Assembly (NCBI GenBank): GCA_039707655.1
Contig: CM077666.1
Span: 306,430,166-306,494,165, forward strand
Direction: 5' to 3'
Length of the DNA stretch: 64,000 nucleotides
Source: Elymus sibiricus
Lineage: Eukaryota; Streptophyta; Magnoliopsida; Poales; Poaceae
How positions within the stretch are numbered: the stretch's first letter is position 1; every line of letters begins with the position of its first letter. The position numbers and the translations under genes are program-made. The notes under the pieces were generated by a model. It made no database searches and had not been told where the DNA came from. It saw nothing but the letters and a program-made list of their open reading frames with translations. Below are positions 22,859 to 33,492 of this stretch, piece after piece.

Positions 22859-24478
22859 TGATACATCTCCAACGTATCTATAATTTATGAAGTATTCATG
22901 CCATGTTTATAACAATTCTATATGGTTTTGGTATGATTTGATTAGAACTAACCCGGACTGACGTTGTTTTCAGCAGAATTGCCATGGTGTTGTTTTTTGT
23001 GCAGAAATAAAAGTTCTTGGAATTGGATGAAACTTTTTGGAGATTTTTTTATGGAATAAATAAAAAATACTAGAACCAAGACCCACTGGAGGGGGCCACC
23101 CCCCCAGGCGCGCCCTGGTACCTCGTGGGGCCCACGTGGCTCCGTCTGACCTGATTCCAACACTGAAAAATCCTATAAATAGAGAAACCCCCAGAAATAA
23201 CCCTAGAACTTCGACTCCGTCGCCGCAAGCCTCTGTACCTCCACGATCTCATCTATAGCCCTTTTCCGGCACCCTGCCGGAGGGGGGAAATCATCACTGG
23301 AGGCCATCTTCATCATCCCGGCGGTCTCCATGACGAAGAGGGAGTAGTTCAACCTCGGAGCTGAGGGTTTGTACCAGTAGCTATGTGTTTTATCTCTCTC
23401 ACTCTCGCGCGTTCTTGATTTGCCACGATCTTGATGTACCGCGAGCTTTGTTAATATGGTTGGATCATATGGTGTTTCTTCCCTCTCTATCCTTGTTGTG
23501 ATGAATCGAATCTTTTCCCTTTGAGGTTTCGTTATTGTCGAATTGAATATTTTTAGATTTGAGAACACTTGATGTATGTCTTGCATATGAATACCCGTGG
23601 TGACAATGGGGTATTATATTGATTCACTTGATATATGTTTTGGCATTCAACTCGCGGATTCCAGCGGTGACATTGGGGTAATCTATGCATAGGGGTTGAT
23701 GCACGTTTTCATTATCTTTTCTCCGATAAGAAACTTTGGGGTGCTCCTTGGAGTTCTTTGTGTGGATTGAATATTATGACTATGAAGTTGTTTGATGCAT
23801 ATCGTATAATCAACTCACGGATACTAGTGGTGACATTGGAGTATCTAGGTGACATTAGAGTTGGTTGATGTGTATCATGTGGTGTTATTTTAGTACGAAC
23901 TCTAGGGCTGTTTGTGACACTTATAGGAATAGCTCAATGGATCGATCGGAATGGATAACTTTGAGGTGGTTTCGTACCCTACAAACAATTTCTATCTTAT
24001 GTTCCCCGCTAATAGGAACTTGGGAGTGATTCTTTATCGCACGTTGAGGGATGATTATATAATCCAATTATGTTAGCATTGTTGAGAGATTGCACTAGTG
24101 AAAGTATGAACCCTAGGCCTTGTTTTTAAGCATTGCAATACCATTTGTGCTCACTTTTGTTACTTGCTACCTTGCTGTTTTTATATTTTCAGATTACAAA
24201 AACCTATATCTACTATCCATACTACACTTTTATCACCATCTCTTCGCCGAACTAGTGCACCTATACAATTTACCATTGTATTGGGTGTGTTGGGGACACA
24301 AGAGATTTCTTGTATTTGGTTGCAGGGTTATTTGAGAGATACCATCTTTAACCTACGCCTCCCACGGATTGATGAACCTTAGGTCATCCACTTGAGGGAA
24401 AATTGCTACTGTCCTACAAAACTCTGCGCTTCGAGGCCCAACACGAGTCTACAAGAATAAGTTGTGTAGTGGACATCA
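22859..24478 (+). repeat. 3' LTR of the non-autonomous gypsy-like element
   Basis: 1620 bp, TGATACATC...GGACATCA. TATA box TATAAATA at 23174-23181. Lacks ~30 bp present in the 5' LTR near 2850-2880. Followed by TSD CTGAC. Confidence 0.9.
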
Positions 24479-25130
24479 CTGACCCTATTGTGCGTTGCGT
24501 TCTGATAGGCCAGAACCCCAGCCACGTTGATCGCGCGTGTGCACTATAGGATGCACCGCCCTATTGTGCGTTGCGTTCTGATTGGCCAGAACCCCAGCCA
24601 CGCGGATCGCGCGTGTGCACTGTAGGATGCACCGCGATCGATCGGCAATCCACATCCCACTCATCACACCCGTGTAGCTGTAGCTGGGATTTGATGTATA
24701 TGTGCTAAATGTTAGTTAAATGCTATAAAGTGATTAAATATAGCAAACTGGTCCCGAAATGCGCAAAAATTCAAATCTAGCGGCTGATGGTGCTCGCACA
24801 TCGTGTGAATAGTTTGGAGGCGAAACGATGAAGTCATCGTAAATTCGAGTTCAAATTGCCATTTATCCTTTTGGAAACGATGATTCTTCTTATGAGTTGC
24901 TCTCGTTTTCAAGGAGTTATCGTTAGAACTTGTGCCAGAATTTACCATTTCTATACCACAGAATACCGAGGTCATATCATGGCACCATGCCAGGTGTCAT
25001 GTTTTTTAGGCATGCTTTTCATTTCCTAGAGTTAAAAAACTAATAAACGACACGTTTGTGGTTGACTCTTGCCACACATATCATTGAAATCTCTCCCCGT
25101 TCCTCGTAAAAGGCATGAAAATTTACTAAA
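24479..25130 (+). repeat. Block 2 of the ~500 bp repeat array, with 76 bp tandem duplication
   Basis: Resumes the array after the gypsy-like insertion. 24483-24558 and 24559-24634 are two 76 bp tandem copies starting CCCTATTGTGCGTTGCG; the homologous place in block 3 (31867 on) has one copy. The rest (AAATGCTATAAAGTG, ATTTATCCTTTTGGAAACG) matches 31990-32290, then the main-unit landmarks ACCATGCCAGGTGTCATG and GGCATGAAAATTTACTAAA. It stops at 25130 where the Helitron starts. Confidence 0.8.
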
Positions 25131-25137
25131 CTATATA

Positions 25138-25160
25138 CCCCGCGCGTTGCTGCGGGCTAG
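25138..25160 (-). other. Helitron 3' terminal hairpin
   Basis: Arms CCCGC (25139-25143) and GCGGG (25152-25156) around an 8 nt loop, eight bases from the element end. This structure acts as the transposition stop signal in Helitrons. Confidence 0.65.
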
Positions 25161-26377
25161 AAATGCGTAGATCCATATTCATAGATTTTTTTTGCGACAA
25201 ACCATATTCATAGAATTAGAGACAACACATTATAGAATATTGAGCAACATGGTAATATAAAGAAAAATATTTTCTAGGTGCCTCCTGGATTGCTGTAGAC
25301 GCAAAATGAATCCCATACATAAGCCTCAGATACATAGCTAGGAAACGACAATAAGAATCCAGATAAAAAAAGTGGTTTAAAATACTCATGAAATGTGTCT
25401 CGGTGATACAATTTCTCCTGATCCCTGGAACTCCATACCAAAACTCATTCTCACCAATTGAAAGTTTTCTGTTATCTATAAAGAAAATAAAATTTGGTTA
25501 GAAACTTGGAGTCCATACAACTAACCACAATAATTAATTTGGAAAACTGAATGATTGCTGTAAGCGCAAATTAAATCATATGTATAAGAACTACTTCCTC
25601 CATCTGAAAATAGTGAATTAGTTGACGCTCAAACTAATGTATCTACATGTATTTCAGTGCTAAATACATCCGTTTGAGCGTCACCTAATTTCGGACGGAG
25701 TTAGTATGAGATAAAATTTGTCCTGATCCCTAGCACTCCAGGTGAAATAGCATCCTCGTCAATGTGAAAGTTTTTTATTATGTATAAAAAATAAAATTTC
25801 ATTTAGAAACTTGGAATCGACAGAGCTAATCACAACAATTAATTTGGAATTGCATTAAACAAAAAAAATGATTGTGTTTAAGTTTGCAAATGCATATTTC
25901 ACACCACGTGGATTTGACTTAATAAAAACAATCATGCATATATTATATGTAAGTATTATGACAAAATTAGTAAAACTAACTGAACCGTGTTTCAGCTGCG
26001 AAGCACGACGTTTCCTAAATCATCCAGCAGTTACATTGAACACCAAAATTGCACATAGAATATTTAACAAATCAGTGACAAAAAGTCGTAATTCAGTTAT
26101 GGGGTCTCACAAACAAATTAGGAATGGGTAGCCATGTTGACTGCATGGAACTGCTTGCAAAATAATCCCTCTGCTACAAAATTCAGAGACATATATTAGC
26201 AAATAGCAATGAAATACTTGCGTAAGCCAAATGTTTTTCTTTCAAAGTCACATTCTATAATCTAAATTATTTATGCTGCCTTAGGTCCAAGTGGAAGAGC
26301 ATCTCCATTGCTGAAAAAGGCATGAGAAATTCAGAGACGTATATTAGTAATCAAAATCACATGTATAGTCTAAACTG
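25161..26377. other. Helitron body, left part, AT-rich with internal duplication
   Basis: No supported gene. Two diverged ~300 bp copies stand in tandem: GTTTTCTGTTATCTATAAAG...ACAATAATTAATTTGG near 25467-25543 and GTTTTTTATTATGTATAAAA...ACAACAATTAATTTGG near 25770-25848, each preceded by CCTGATCCCT (25418 and 25721). The Stowaway MITE lies between them. An intron-rich captured gene could look like this, but no exon can be identified. Confidence 0.4.
25594..25704. mobile_element. Stowaway-type MITE
   Basis: 111 bp flanked by TA (25592-25593 and 25705-25706). Terminal repeats CTTCCTCCATCTGAAAATAG and, inverted, CTAACTCCGTCCGAAATTAG. The interior has the palindromic ATGTATCTACATGTATTT / AAATACATCCG core of Triticeae Stowaway (Tc1/Mariner) MITEs. 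Non-coding and old, judging by mismatched ends. Confidence 0.8.
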
Positions 26378-29170
26378 ATATCTGTAAGCGAATATAGTCG
26401 GCGAAGCAGGAGTGCCAGGTGAAGGTGGATCAGGCATAGGCGAGTCCGCGGCAGGAGGCTCTGCCGTGGCGGAAATTGAAGGGGTTTTGGCTGCCGCGGC
26501 AGAGTTTTGGGCTGTCGTGGCAGAAGAAAGGGGCAGATTTGCGGCCGCGGCAGGATAGAGTGGTGCTGTGTCGATCATGACAGGATCAAAGATGTCGGGT
26601 TGGACAGGCGTGGTGGGAGTTGGGAGAGTAGCATAGGGAAAGGTTGACTCATCGAAGGTGACATGACGAGAGATGAGGATGCGTCTGGTGGATAGATCAA
26701 GACAGCGGTAGCCACGGTGTCGAGATGGATAACCGAGGAACATACAACGAGAAGCACGTGGAGCTAGTTTATTGGGGGAGGTGGACGATGTATTGGGGTA
26801 GCAGAGGCAGCCGAACACGCGGAGATCGTTGTAACGAGGATGACGACCGTGGAGAAGAAAATATGGGGTGTAGACATGTGAGTGATTGGTAGGTCGAATG
26901 TTGATTAAATATGTAGCAGTATGAAGAGCCTCGGCCCAAAAAGAAGATGGGAGAGAGGCTTGAAACAGAAGTGTGCGAATTACATCATTAGTGGTGCGAA
27001 TAGCGCGTTCGGCCTTTCCGTTTTGTTGAGATGTATAGGGACAGGAAAATCTGAAAAGAATGCCTTTGGTGTTGCAAAAAGTGTCAAGTTTGGTGTTGTC
27101 AAATTCCCGGCCGTTATCACATTGAATAGATTGAATAGAGAGATTGAATTGGGTGAGTGCATAAGCATGAAAGGCTAGAAAAGTAGCATAGACATCGGAT
27201 TTTTGTTTGATAGGAAAGCTCCAAAAATAATGAGTAAAATCATCGACAATAATTAAGTAATAGCGATAGCCTGACGAGCTGGGTACAGGAGATGTCCAAA
27301 GATCACAATGAACTATTTCAAACGGACGGACAGTAAATGACTGTGAGGGAAAAAACGGTGACCTAACATGTTTTCCTAATTGACAAGCATGACATATGGT
27401 GTGGCCTGCTTTATTGTAGGGAATGTGATGAAGATGATGAAGACGCGCCATGGTGTGGTTGCCGGGATGACCGAGACGACGAGGCCAAGTGTCTGATGGG
27501 GAGGACGAAGTGTGGAGGTGGGCTTCATGGTTGGAGCGGTAGATATGGTATAGAGGGCCCGAGCTATTGCATCGAAGAATCACGGTCCCGGTGGAAAGAT
27601 CCTTCAGAGAAAAACGAAACGGATCAAATTCAATGGAGCATGAGTTATCAGTGGTGAATTGACGAACAGAAACAAGATTTTTGATTATTTGAGGGACAAT
27701 GAGAACATTGCGCAGATGCAGGGGAATAGATGTACTAGTGATAGAGAAAGAGCCAATGTGAGTTATGGGAAGAGTTGCACCATTACCAACGGTGACGGAT
27801 TGATTGGAAGAAGAAGGAGTGAGAGTTGTGAAGTTACCATGATCGGATGCCATGTGGGACGAGGCGCCAGAGTCCATGTACCACTCGTGTGTGCCGGGGA
27901 GCTGCATGTTGTTGAGTGCCGTGATGAGAGCTGGGTCGATCGCCGAGTTGGAGGAGGTCGGTGGCTGCGTGTTGCAGTGCTGATTGTTGTTGTTGCCATA
28001 AGCAGGGTATGCCTGCGGAGCCGTCAGAGGACGAGGGCCAAGGAGGCCTGGAGCGGGAGCCTGCCACGGATGTGGCTGCCACGGTGCTTGGTGCTGCTGC
28101 CAGGGGGCGGTGGACTGGTACTGCTGCGGGAGGAGGTAGGCACGCGTGGGCGCCCCAGTCCACGGATTGAACTGCCATGGATTGTCGCGGCCGCGTCCAC
28201 GTCCGCCGCGTCCGCCACCGCGACCACGGCCGCCGCCGCGGTAGTTGTTGAAGCCGGTGTTGGTGGAGAAGTTGCCACGGCCTCCGCCATAGCCAGATGG
28301 ATGGGCGCCCCCGGTGCCAGAGGGTGGGGCACGCTCGGCGACCGCGCCCCCGTTGCCAGGTGGTGGAGGCGCGCGTTCACCGCCTGCACCTGGGTTGACG
28401 CTGTTCCCGCTAGCCCAGAGCGCCGTGGAGGCGGCGTTCTTGGCGTCGGTCTTCTTCTGGTTCTCCTCGAGGATCAGGGCCGAGCGGGTCTCCAGGAACG
28501 ACGGGAACGGGACCTGAAACGGAAGAAAAGAACGCAGGTGTGCATAGCTGTCGTTGAGGCCACGGAGGAGGGTGAGGACGAGGTTTTCGTCGCTGATTGT
28601 CTGACCAACGTCCATCAGGGCATCGGCGAGAGCTTTGAGCTTGGCGCAATAGTCGCTGATCGACATGTCTCCTTGCGGAGTGTTCCTGAACTCCGCCTCG
28701 AGCTGGATAGCCCGATGCTTCTTGTTGTCGCGGAAGAGGTTTTCGATGGCGTCCCAGATTGTGCGCGCCGAAGATCCGGGGCGAATGACGATGCCGAGGA
28801 GATCTGGAGAGACGGAGTCGTAGATCCAAGAGAGCACGGTGTAGTCATCTCGGCCCCAATCAGAGGTTGGTGAGGTATCCGAGGGAGAGGCGCCGGCGTC
28901 GGCGAGAACATGAGAGGTGAGACCGTAGCGGCCAAGGGCGACGAGAAAGAGCTCGCGCCAAGGGGTGTAGTTGGAGGCGTTGAGGTCTAGGGTTATGGGT
29001 ACATGGAGTTTGATGGAGGTGGCGTAGGTGGAGGGAGTAGGAGCAGTGGTGGGAGCTGGGCTTTTGCCTTTGTCATCGGCTTCTTGGGAGAGGGCAGCCT
29101 CGCGCTTGTCAAGTTCTTCGGCGCGGGCACGGAGCTCCTCCTCCTTCTGCTTGATCTCGTCGGGAGTCAT
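26357..29170 (-). CDS. Truncated copia Gag-PR-IN polyprotein, open over 937 codons
   Basis: ATG at 29170 in good context (CCACCATG), TGA at 26357. Residues 1-50 are charged and helical (repeated Glu/Ala/Arg). The Gag capsid (UBN2-like) spans ~55-230. A Gly/Arg-rich tract (GRGRGGGRGGRGRG, ~310-330) replaces a zinc knuckle. Protease WYMDSGASSH at ~428-437. Integrase zinc region WPRRLGHPG (Pro where the first His is usual) with CHACQLGK; catalytic Asp in IVHCDLW (~622), Asp in QCDNGREF (~684), Glu in GKAERAIR (~719). After a low-complexity Pro/Ala/Ser stretch the frame runs through the 19 bp LTR remnant and TSD into flanking DNA, ending FAYRYQFRLYM. RT is absent, so it cannot transpose alone. 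No stop or frameshift in 2.8 kb is notable for a deleted copy. Confidence 0.85.
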   Translation of the reverse strand: MTPDEIKQKEEELRARAEELDKREAALSQEADDKGKSPAPTTAPTPSTYATSIKLHVPITLDLNASNYTPWRELFLVALGRYGLTSHVLADAGASPSDTSPTSDWGRDDYTVLSWIYDSVSPDLLGIVIRPGSSARTIWDAIENLFRDNKKHRAIQLEAEFRNTPQGDMSISDYCAKLKALADALMDVGQTISDENLVLTLLRGLNDSYAHLRSFLPFQVPFPSFLETRSALILEENQKKTDAKNAASTALWASGNSVNPGAGGERAPPPPGNGGAVAERAPPSGTGGAHPSGYGGGRGNFSTNTGFNNYRGGGRGRGGGRGGRGRGRDNPWQFNPWTGAPTRAYLLPQQYQSTAPWQQHQAPWQPHPWQAPAPGLLGPRPLTAPQAYPAYGNNNNQHCNTQPPTSSNSAIDPALITALNNMQLPGTHEWYMDSGASSHMASDHGNFTTLTPSSSNQSVTVGNGATLPITHIGSFSITSTSIPLHLRNVLIVPQIIKNLVSVRQFTTDNSCSIEFDPFRFSLKDLSTGTVILRCNSSGPLYHIYRSNHEAHLHTSSSPSDTWPRRLGHPGNHTMARLHHLHHIPYNKAGHTICHACQLGKHVRSPFFPSQSFTVRPFEIVHCDLWTSPVPSSSGYRYYLIIVDDFTHYFWSFPIKQKSDVYATFLAFHAYALTQFNLSIQSIQCDNGREFDNTKLDTFCNTKGILFRFSCPYTSQQNGKAERAIRTTNDVIRTLLFQASLPSSFWAEALHTATYLINIRPTNHSHVYTPYFLLHGRHPRYNDLRVFGCLCYPNTSSTSPNKLAPRASRCMFLGYPSRHRGYRCLDLSTRRILISRHVTFDESTFPYATLPTPTTPVQPDIFDPVMIDTAPLYPAAAANLPLSSATTAQNSAAAAKTPSISATAEPPAADSPMPDPPSPGTPASPTIFAYRYQFRLYM

Positions 29171-29240
29171 GGTGGGTAGCGGCTAAGGTTTGGGTCGGGT
29201 GGAGAGGTGTCGAGAGAGAGGAGGTCTAGGATCGAGAGAT

Positions 29241-29253
29241 CAATCTGATACCA
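29241..29253 (-). other. Primer binding site of deleted copia
   Basis: On the minus strand TGGTATCAGATTG directly follows the LTR end ...CGCTTACA. Matches the tRNA-iMet complement for its first nine or ten bases. Confidence 0.75.
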
Positions 29254-29445
29254 TGTAAGCGAATATAGTCGGGCTGCAATAGTGCACGCCTCGATTGATT
29301 TCATTGATCGACATATATACACGTACAGACTTGCAATACAAGTTAGCTTAGCTAGGTCGGTTTGGACTATACATGGAAACCGACAATCTATCATGATCTT
29401 GTCCTTGTATCCTACTCGGACATGTTGCCGTATTCTCATCTAACA
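29254..29445 (-). repeat. 5' LTR of deleted copia
   Basis: 192 bp, TGTTAGATGAGAATACG...CGCTTACA on the minus strand, a short LTR. It contains ATATATG (29311-29318 region), a possible TATA box. Its last 19 bp recur at 26383-26401 as the only 3' LTR remnant. Confidence 0.8.
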
Positions 29446-29450
29446 ATATC

Positions 29451-30480
29451 GACAACCTTATGTCCAAGTGAAAGAGCATCTCCATGAAATCCACGTGGCC
29501 ATGAGGGAGCACACGGAGCTGATAGCCTGGACCCGAGAGTGGCTGACGCATGTGAAGTGGATGAACACATGTTGCAGCCTGCAAAGTAGGGACTGGCAAG
29601 TGACCAAAAAGGTAGAATCAGAACGACCAACCACACAGAAACAGTTCAACGATGTTACTCGAATGTAAGCGGGGAGGTGCTAACCTGATAAGATGATGTG
29701 CTAGTTTCAATGGTGGAGTCCCTTGAAGTCTTATTTGATTGAGTCGGATTCCCCACCTCTAATTGCTGCCGATGGCGGCCGCGGGAGCATAGCAACGACG
29801 CGCGGAGGCCTCAACAGGTGTGCGTTCTTCGATGTTCTAGGATTCTGGGTGTCCAGCAATGGCGGCGGCCCATCTTGTCTTCCCACAATCAGAGAGGCAT
29901 CGGATGTGAGGCTAGGCAGACCAGCTGGCGTGAGGGAGACGGTCCAGAGCAGAGCAACGGCTTGCACAACGGTGTGTCTTCCTCGACGATGTGGGTGTTT
30001 AACCGGAACCGCGTCCCGAACCGTGACCAGAGTGGCATCGGAAAGAGGCAAACCAGCGATTGTCTGGGAGGATATAGCACACACAGGTTTGTAGATGCAG
30101 GGTGCAGGGGCGGTGGTAGACAATTTAATCTAGCTTTTTCTCCCGGTAACGGAGGGCAAGGTAATGAGGACGATCAATGCTGTGGTTTCGTGTGCAATTG
30201 CGCCCAAGAGAGCTTCGGTCGCGGCAGCGGAAGAGATAGCGGCGGCGCACAATGGAGAAGATGACTGTCAGTGAAATAGTGCCGCAGCTGACGCCCATGG
30301 GCTATACGCAGCCCACATACCAAATATTTAATCGGGCCATGTGCCCATGTGAAAGGTAGCGCAACATACACAACCCGCGCCACTCGATTCAGGCAGCCCA
30401 TGTGAACTCAATAGGTGGCTTCGTACAGCCCAAGCGCTGGAAGCCGATACGGGAATGCAGCGAGAGTTAGTGCAGACATT
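29451..30480. other. Helitron body, right part, gene-like captured sequence
   Basis: 29468-29668 has an open frame on the plus strand whose peptide is helical and Glu/His/Trp-bearing (HLHEIHVAMREHTEL, then AWTREWLTH). GC-rich text at 29760-30260 is open on the plus strand from 29818 to 30264 and has a weakly repeated GIG...RQTS motif (GIGCEARQTS, GIGKRQTS). It looks like exons and introns of one or more host genes picked up by the Helitron. Products not recognised; no full gene structure can be drawn. Confidence 0.3.
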
Positions 30481-30587
30481 TGATTGCGTTCATAATTGAT
30501 GCAATAGCTAATAATAATTCGGGTGACGTGGCTGCACGAGAAGCCAAGAAAATCAGCTAGTGGGGGCTCCTATTTAGATATAGAAGA

Positions 30588-33180
30588 TACCACAGGCATG
30601 ATTTTTCAAACTGTTTTTGTGCATTTTTTCATGGACCGATTGTGCGAATTTGAATAATGTGCATTAATGCCTAGAAAATACACATAATGGCCTAAATATG
30701 GCATATGAGCCCAGGAAAGTGCCAAATTTGAACACGGTACGTTGTAGGGCATATGTTGATAATATAAAAAAATCAAGGACAAACGACGAAGGAAATGTGG
30801 ATTCCCCTTCAAACTTCGTGATTTCCCTCTCGAAACCACAAAACTTCCTCGGTGATAGTTCTATTTATAAAGAGCGTGTATAACGACATTAGCCAAACCT
30901 TCTCAAACATTTACCATAGCATGCTGAGGTCATACCATGGCACCATCCTAGGTGTTAAGTTTTTAAGGCTTGTTTTTCATTTTCTAGAGTCAAAAAACCA
31001 ATAAACGACACATTAGTGGTTGACTCTTGCCACACATATCCTTGAAATCTCTCCTCATTCCTTGTAAAAGGCATGAACATTTACTAAATACCACAAGCAT
31101 GATTTTTCAAACCGTTTTTGTGCACTTTTTCATGCACCGATTGTGCGAATTCGAATTATGTGCATTAATGCCTAGAAAATGCACATAATGGCCTAAATAT
31201 GGCATATGAGCCCAAGAAAGTGCCAAATTTGAACATGGTGCATTGTAGGGAGTATGTTGATCGTATAAAAAAACTCAAGAACAAACGACGAAGGAAATGT
31301 GGATTCCCCTTCAAACTTGGTGATTTCCCTCTCGAAACCACGAAACCTTCCTCGGTGATGGTTCGATTTATGAAGAGCGTGTATAACGACATTAGCCAAA
31401 CCTTCTCAAATATTTACCACAACATGCTGAGGTCATACCATGTCACCATGCCAGGTATCATGTTTTTCATTTTTCTAGAGTTGAAAAACCAATAAACGAC
31501 ACATTTGTGGTTGACCATTGCCACACATATCCTTAAAATTTCTCCCCATTCCTTGTAAAAGACATGGAAATTTACTAAATACCACAAACATGATTTTTCA
31601 AACCGTTTTTGTGCACTTTTTCATGCACCAATTGTGCGAATTTGAATTATGTGCATTAATGCCTAGAAAATGCACATAATGTCCTAAATGTAGTAAATGA
31701 GCCCGGTAAAAATGCCAAATTTGAACACGGTGCATTTTAGGGTGTATGTTGATCGTAGAAAAAATTCAAGGGCAAACGACAGAGGAAATTTGGATTCCCC
31801 TTCAATCTTGGAGATTTATTATCGCACACGCTTCCTTTCCATCGCCTTTGAGAACCGTGTGCGCTGACCCTATTGTGCGTTGCGTTCTGATTGGTCAGAA
31901 CCACAGCCACGCGGAGCACACGTGTGCACCATAGGATGCACCGCGATCGAACGGCAGTCCACATCCCTCTCATCACACCCATGTAGCTGTAGCTGGGATT
32001 TGATGTATATGCGCTAAATGTCAGGTAAATGCTATAAAGTGCTTAAATATATCAAACGAGTCCTGAAATGAACAAAAAATTCAAATCTAGCAGTTGATGG
32101 TGCTTGCGCACCGTGTCAATAGTTTGGAGGCGAAGTGATGAAGTCACCATAAATTCGAGTTCAAATTGCCATTTATCCTTTTGGAAACGATGATTCTTCT
32201 TGTGAGATGCTCTCATTTTAAGGAGTTACCGTTACAACTTGTGCCAGAATTTACCATTGTTTTACCACAGAATACTGAGGTCATATCATGGCACCATCCT
32301 AGGTGTCATGTTTTTCAGGCTTGTTTTTCATTTTCTAGAGTTAAAAAACCAATAAATGACACATTTGTGGTTGACTCTTGCCACACATATCATTGAAATC
32401 TCTCCCCATTCATCATAAAAGGCATGAAAATTTACTAAATACCACAAGCATGATTTTTCAAACAGTTTTTGTGCACTTTTTCATGGACCGTTTGTGCGAA
32501 TTTGAATTATGTGCATTAATGCCTAGAAAATGCACATAATGGCCTAAATATGGCATTTGATCCCAGAAAAGTGCCAAATTTGAACACGGTGCATTGTAGG
32601 GGGTATGTTGATTGTATAAAAAAATCAAGGACAAACGACGAAGGAAATGTGGATTCCCCTTCAAAACTTGGTGATTTCCCTCTCGAAACCACGAAACTTC
32701 CTCGGTGATGGTTCGATTTATGAAGAGCATGTATAACGACATTAGCCAAACCTTCTCAAACATTTACCACCGCATGCTGAGGTCATACCATGGCACCATG
32801 CCAGTATCATGTTTTCAGGCATGTTTTCCATTTTTCTAGAGTTGAAAAACCAATAAATGACACGTTTGTGGTTGACTCTTGCCACACATATCCTTGAAAT
32901 CTCATCCCATTCCTTGTAAAAGGCATGAAATTTTACTAAATACCACAAGCATGATTTTTCAAACCATTTTTGTGCACTTTTTCATGCATCGATTGTGCGA
33001 ATTTGAACTATGTGCATTAATGCCTAGAAAATGCACATAATGGCATAAATATAGTAATTGAACCCGGGAAAAGTGCCAAATTTGAACACGGTGCATTGCA
33101 GGGGGTATGCTGATCGTAGAAAAAAATCAAGGACAAACGACGAAGGAAATTTGGATTCGCTTCAATCTTGGTAACATCAA
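30588..33180 (+). repeat. Block 3 of ~500 bp tandem repeat array
   Basis: The word GTGCATTAATGC starts at 30659, 31160, 31651, 32511 and 33011, giving periods of 501, 491, 860 and 500 bp. The 860 bp step contains one full unit plus a ~360 bp insert of the second repeat type (31867-32270, with GAACCGTGTGCGCTG and CCCTATTGTGCGTTGCG) that is also in block 2. Units differ by point changes and small indels. Peptides read from these units are repeat artefacts. It ends near ATCACACACGGG at 33179. Confidence 0.85.
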
Positions 33181-33492
33181 TCACACACGGGTTGTGTTTA
33201 CGAAATGTTGCCTCCGCAACGCATTATTTTGGCACAGAATACCCTCACCCACACGTCAAAAAATAAAAATAAAACCCTTACCCCCTTCCCCCTTCGTCTT
33301 CACTCCTCGCTCACACTGCACTCCTCCGCAACTCTGCATGTCAACTTCTATCGCCGCAGCCACCCCTTAGCTCGACGACTGTCGTCGGCGGGCGGCGGCC
33401 GCGCACCAAACGGCACAGGATTTCGCCTCTGCCGCTTACCGCCACCTATCTACACTGACTTGCGCCGAGTCGTCGTTGCTCGTTCTCGACCC
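33181..33492 (+). promoter_or_regulatory. Upstream region of the B3-like gene
   Basis: The array gives way to gene-like sequence: a pyrimidine-rich stretch (CCCCCTTCCCCCTTCGTCTTCACTC, 33280-33305 region) and GC-rich leader text before ATG 33493. No convincing TATA box is seen; AATAAAAATAAAACCC near 33261 is AT-rich but not canonical. Start choice is by splice phase downstream, so an upstream ATG is possible. Confidence 0.35.

Larger units (their letters stand above)
2612..24478 (+). mobile_element. Non-autonomous gypsy-like LTR retrotransposon (split by nested copia)
   Basis: The element begins TGATACGCC at 2612 and ends GGACATCA at 24478, with a perfect 5 bp target duplication CTGAC at 2607-2611 and 24479-24483. 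LTRs are 1647 and 1620 bp. Excluding the nested copia (6173-20691 plus its duplicated AGCCT) it is about 7.3 kb. It has a PBS matching the 3' end of plant tRNA-Asp, one 304-codon ORF without recognisable Gag-Pol motifs, and a PPT just before the 3' LTR. No protease, RT or integrase is visible, so it would depend on another element for mobility. The TGATACGTCTCC-like LTR start is typical of several Triticeae gypsy families; I cannot name the family safely. Confidence 0.85.
26383..29445 (-). mobile_element. Internally deleted copia retrotransposon (3' pol and 3' LTR lost)
   Basis: Minus orientation. TSD ATATC at 26378-26382 and 29446-29450. A complete 192 bp 5' LTR (29254-29445) is followed by PBS, gag-PR-IN. 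After integrase the element jumps straight to the last 19 bp of the LTR (26383-26401, inverted CCGACTATATTCGCTTACA). RT, RNase H, PPT and about 170 bp of 3' LTR are missing while both ends and the TSD remain. This is either an internal deletion after insertion or integration of a deleted copy. It sits within the Helitron. Confidence 0.8.
25131..30587 (-). mobile_element. Helitron, minus orientation, carrying other elements and gene-like DNA
   Basis: Read on the minus strand, it starts TCTTCTATATCTAAATAGG (30587 down) and ends in hairpin CCCGC-8 nt-GCGGG followed by GTATATAG, next to host T. The host array reads ...TTTACTAAA | TACCACA..., so insertion is exactly between A and T with no duplication, the Helitron signature. 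The start TCTNTATATCTAAATAG and the 3' hairpin with CTRR-like end (here ATAG rather than CTAG) match grass Helitrons. 5457 bp. No Rep/helicase ORF is present, so it is non-autonomous. It contains a Stowaway MITE, an internally deleted copia and GC-rich captured-looking sequence at 29451-30300. Confidence 0.75.

Noticed and set aside
2612..24478. Naming the gypsy-like element as Sabrina, WHAM or another specific family
   Set aside because: LTR start is shared by several families and I cannot compare against a library.
27659..28873. 404-codon plus-strand open frame
   Set aside because: Antisense to the Gly/Arg-rich Gag and protease region of the deleted copia; its openness follows from the GC-rich, low-complexity codons on the minus strand.
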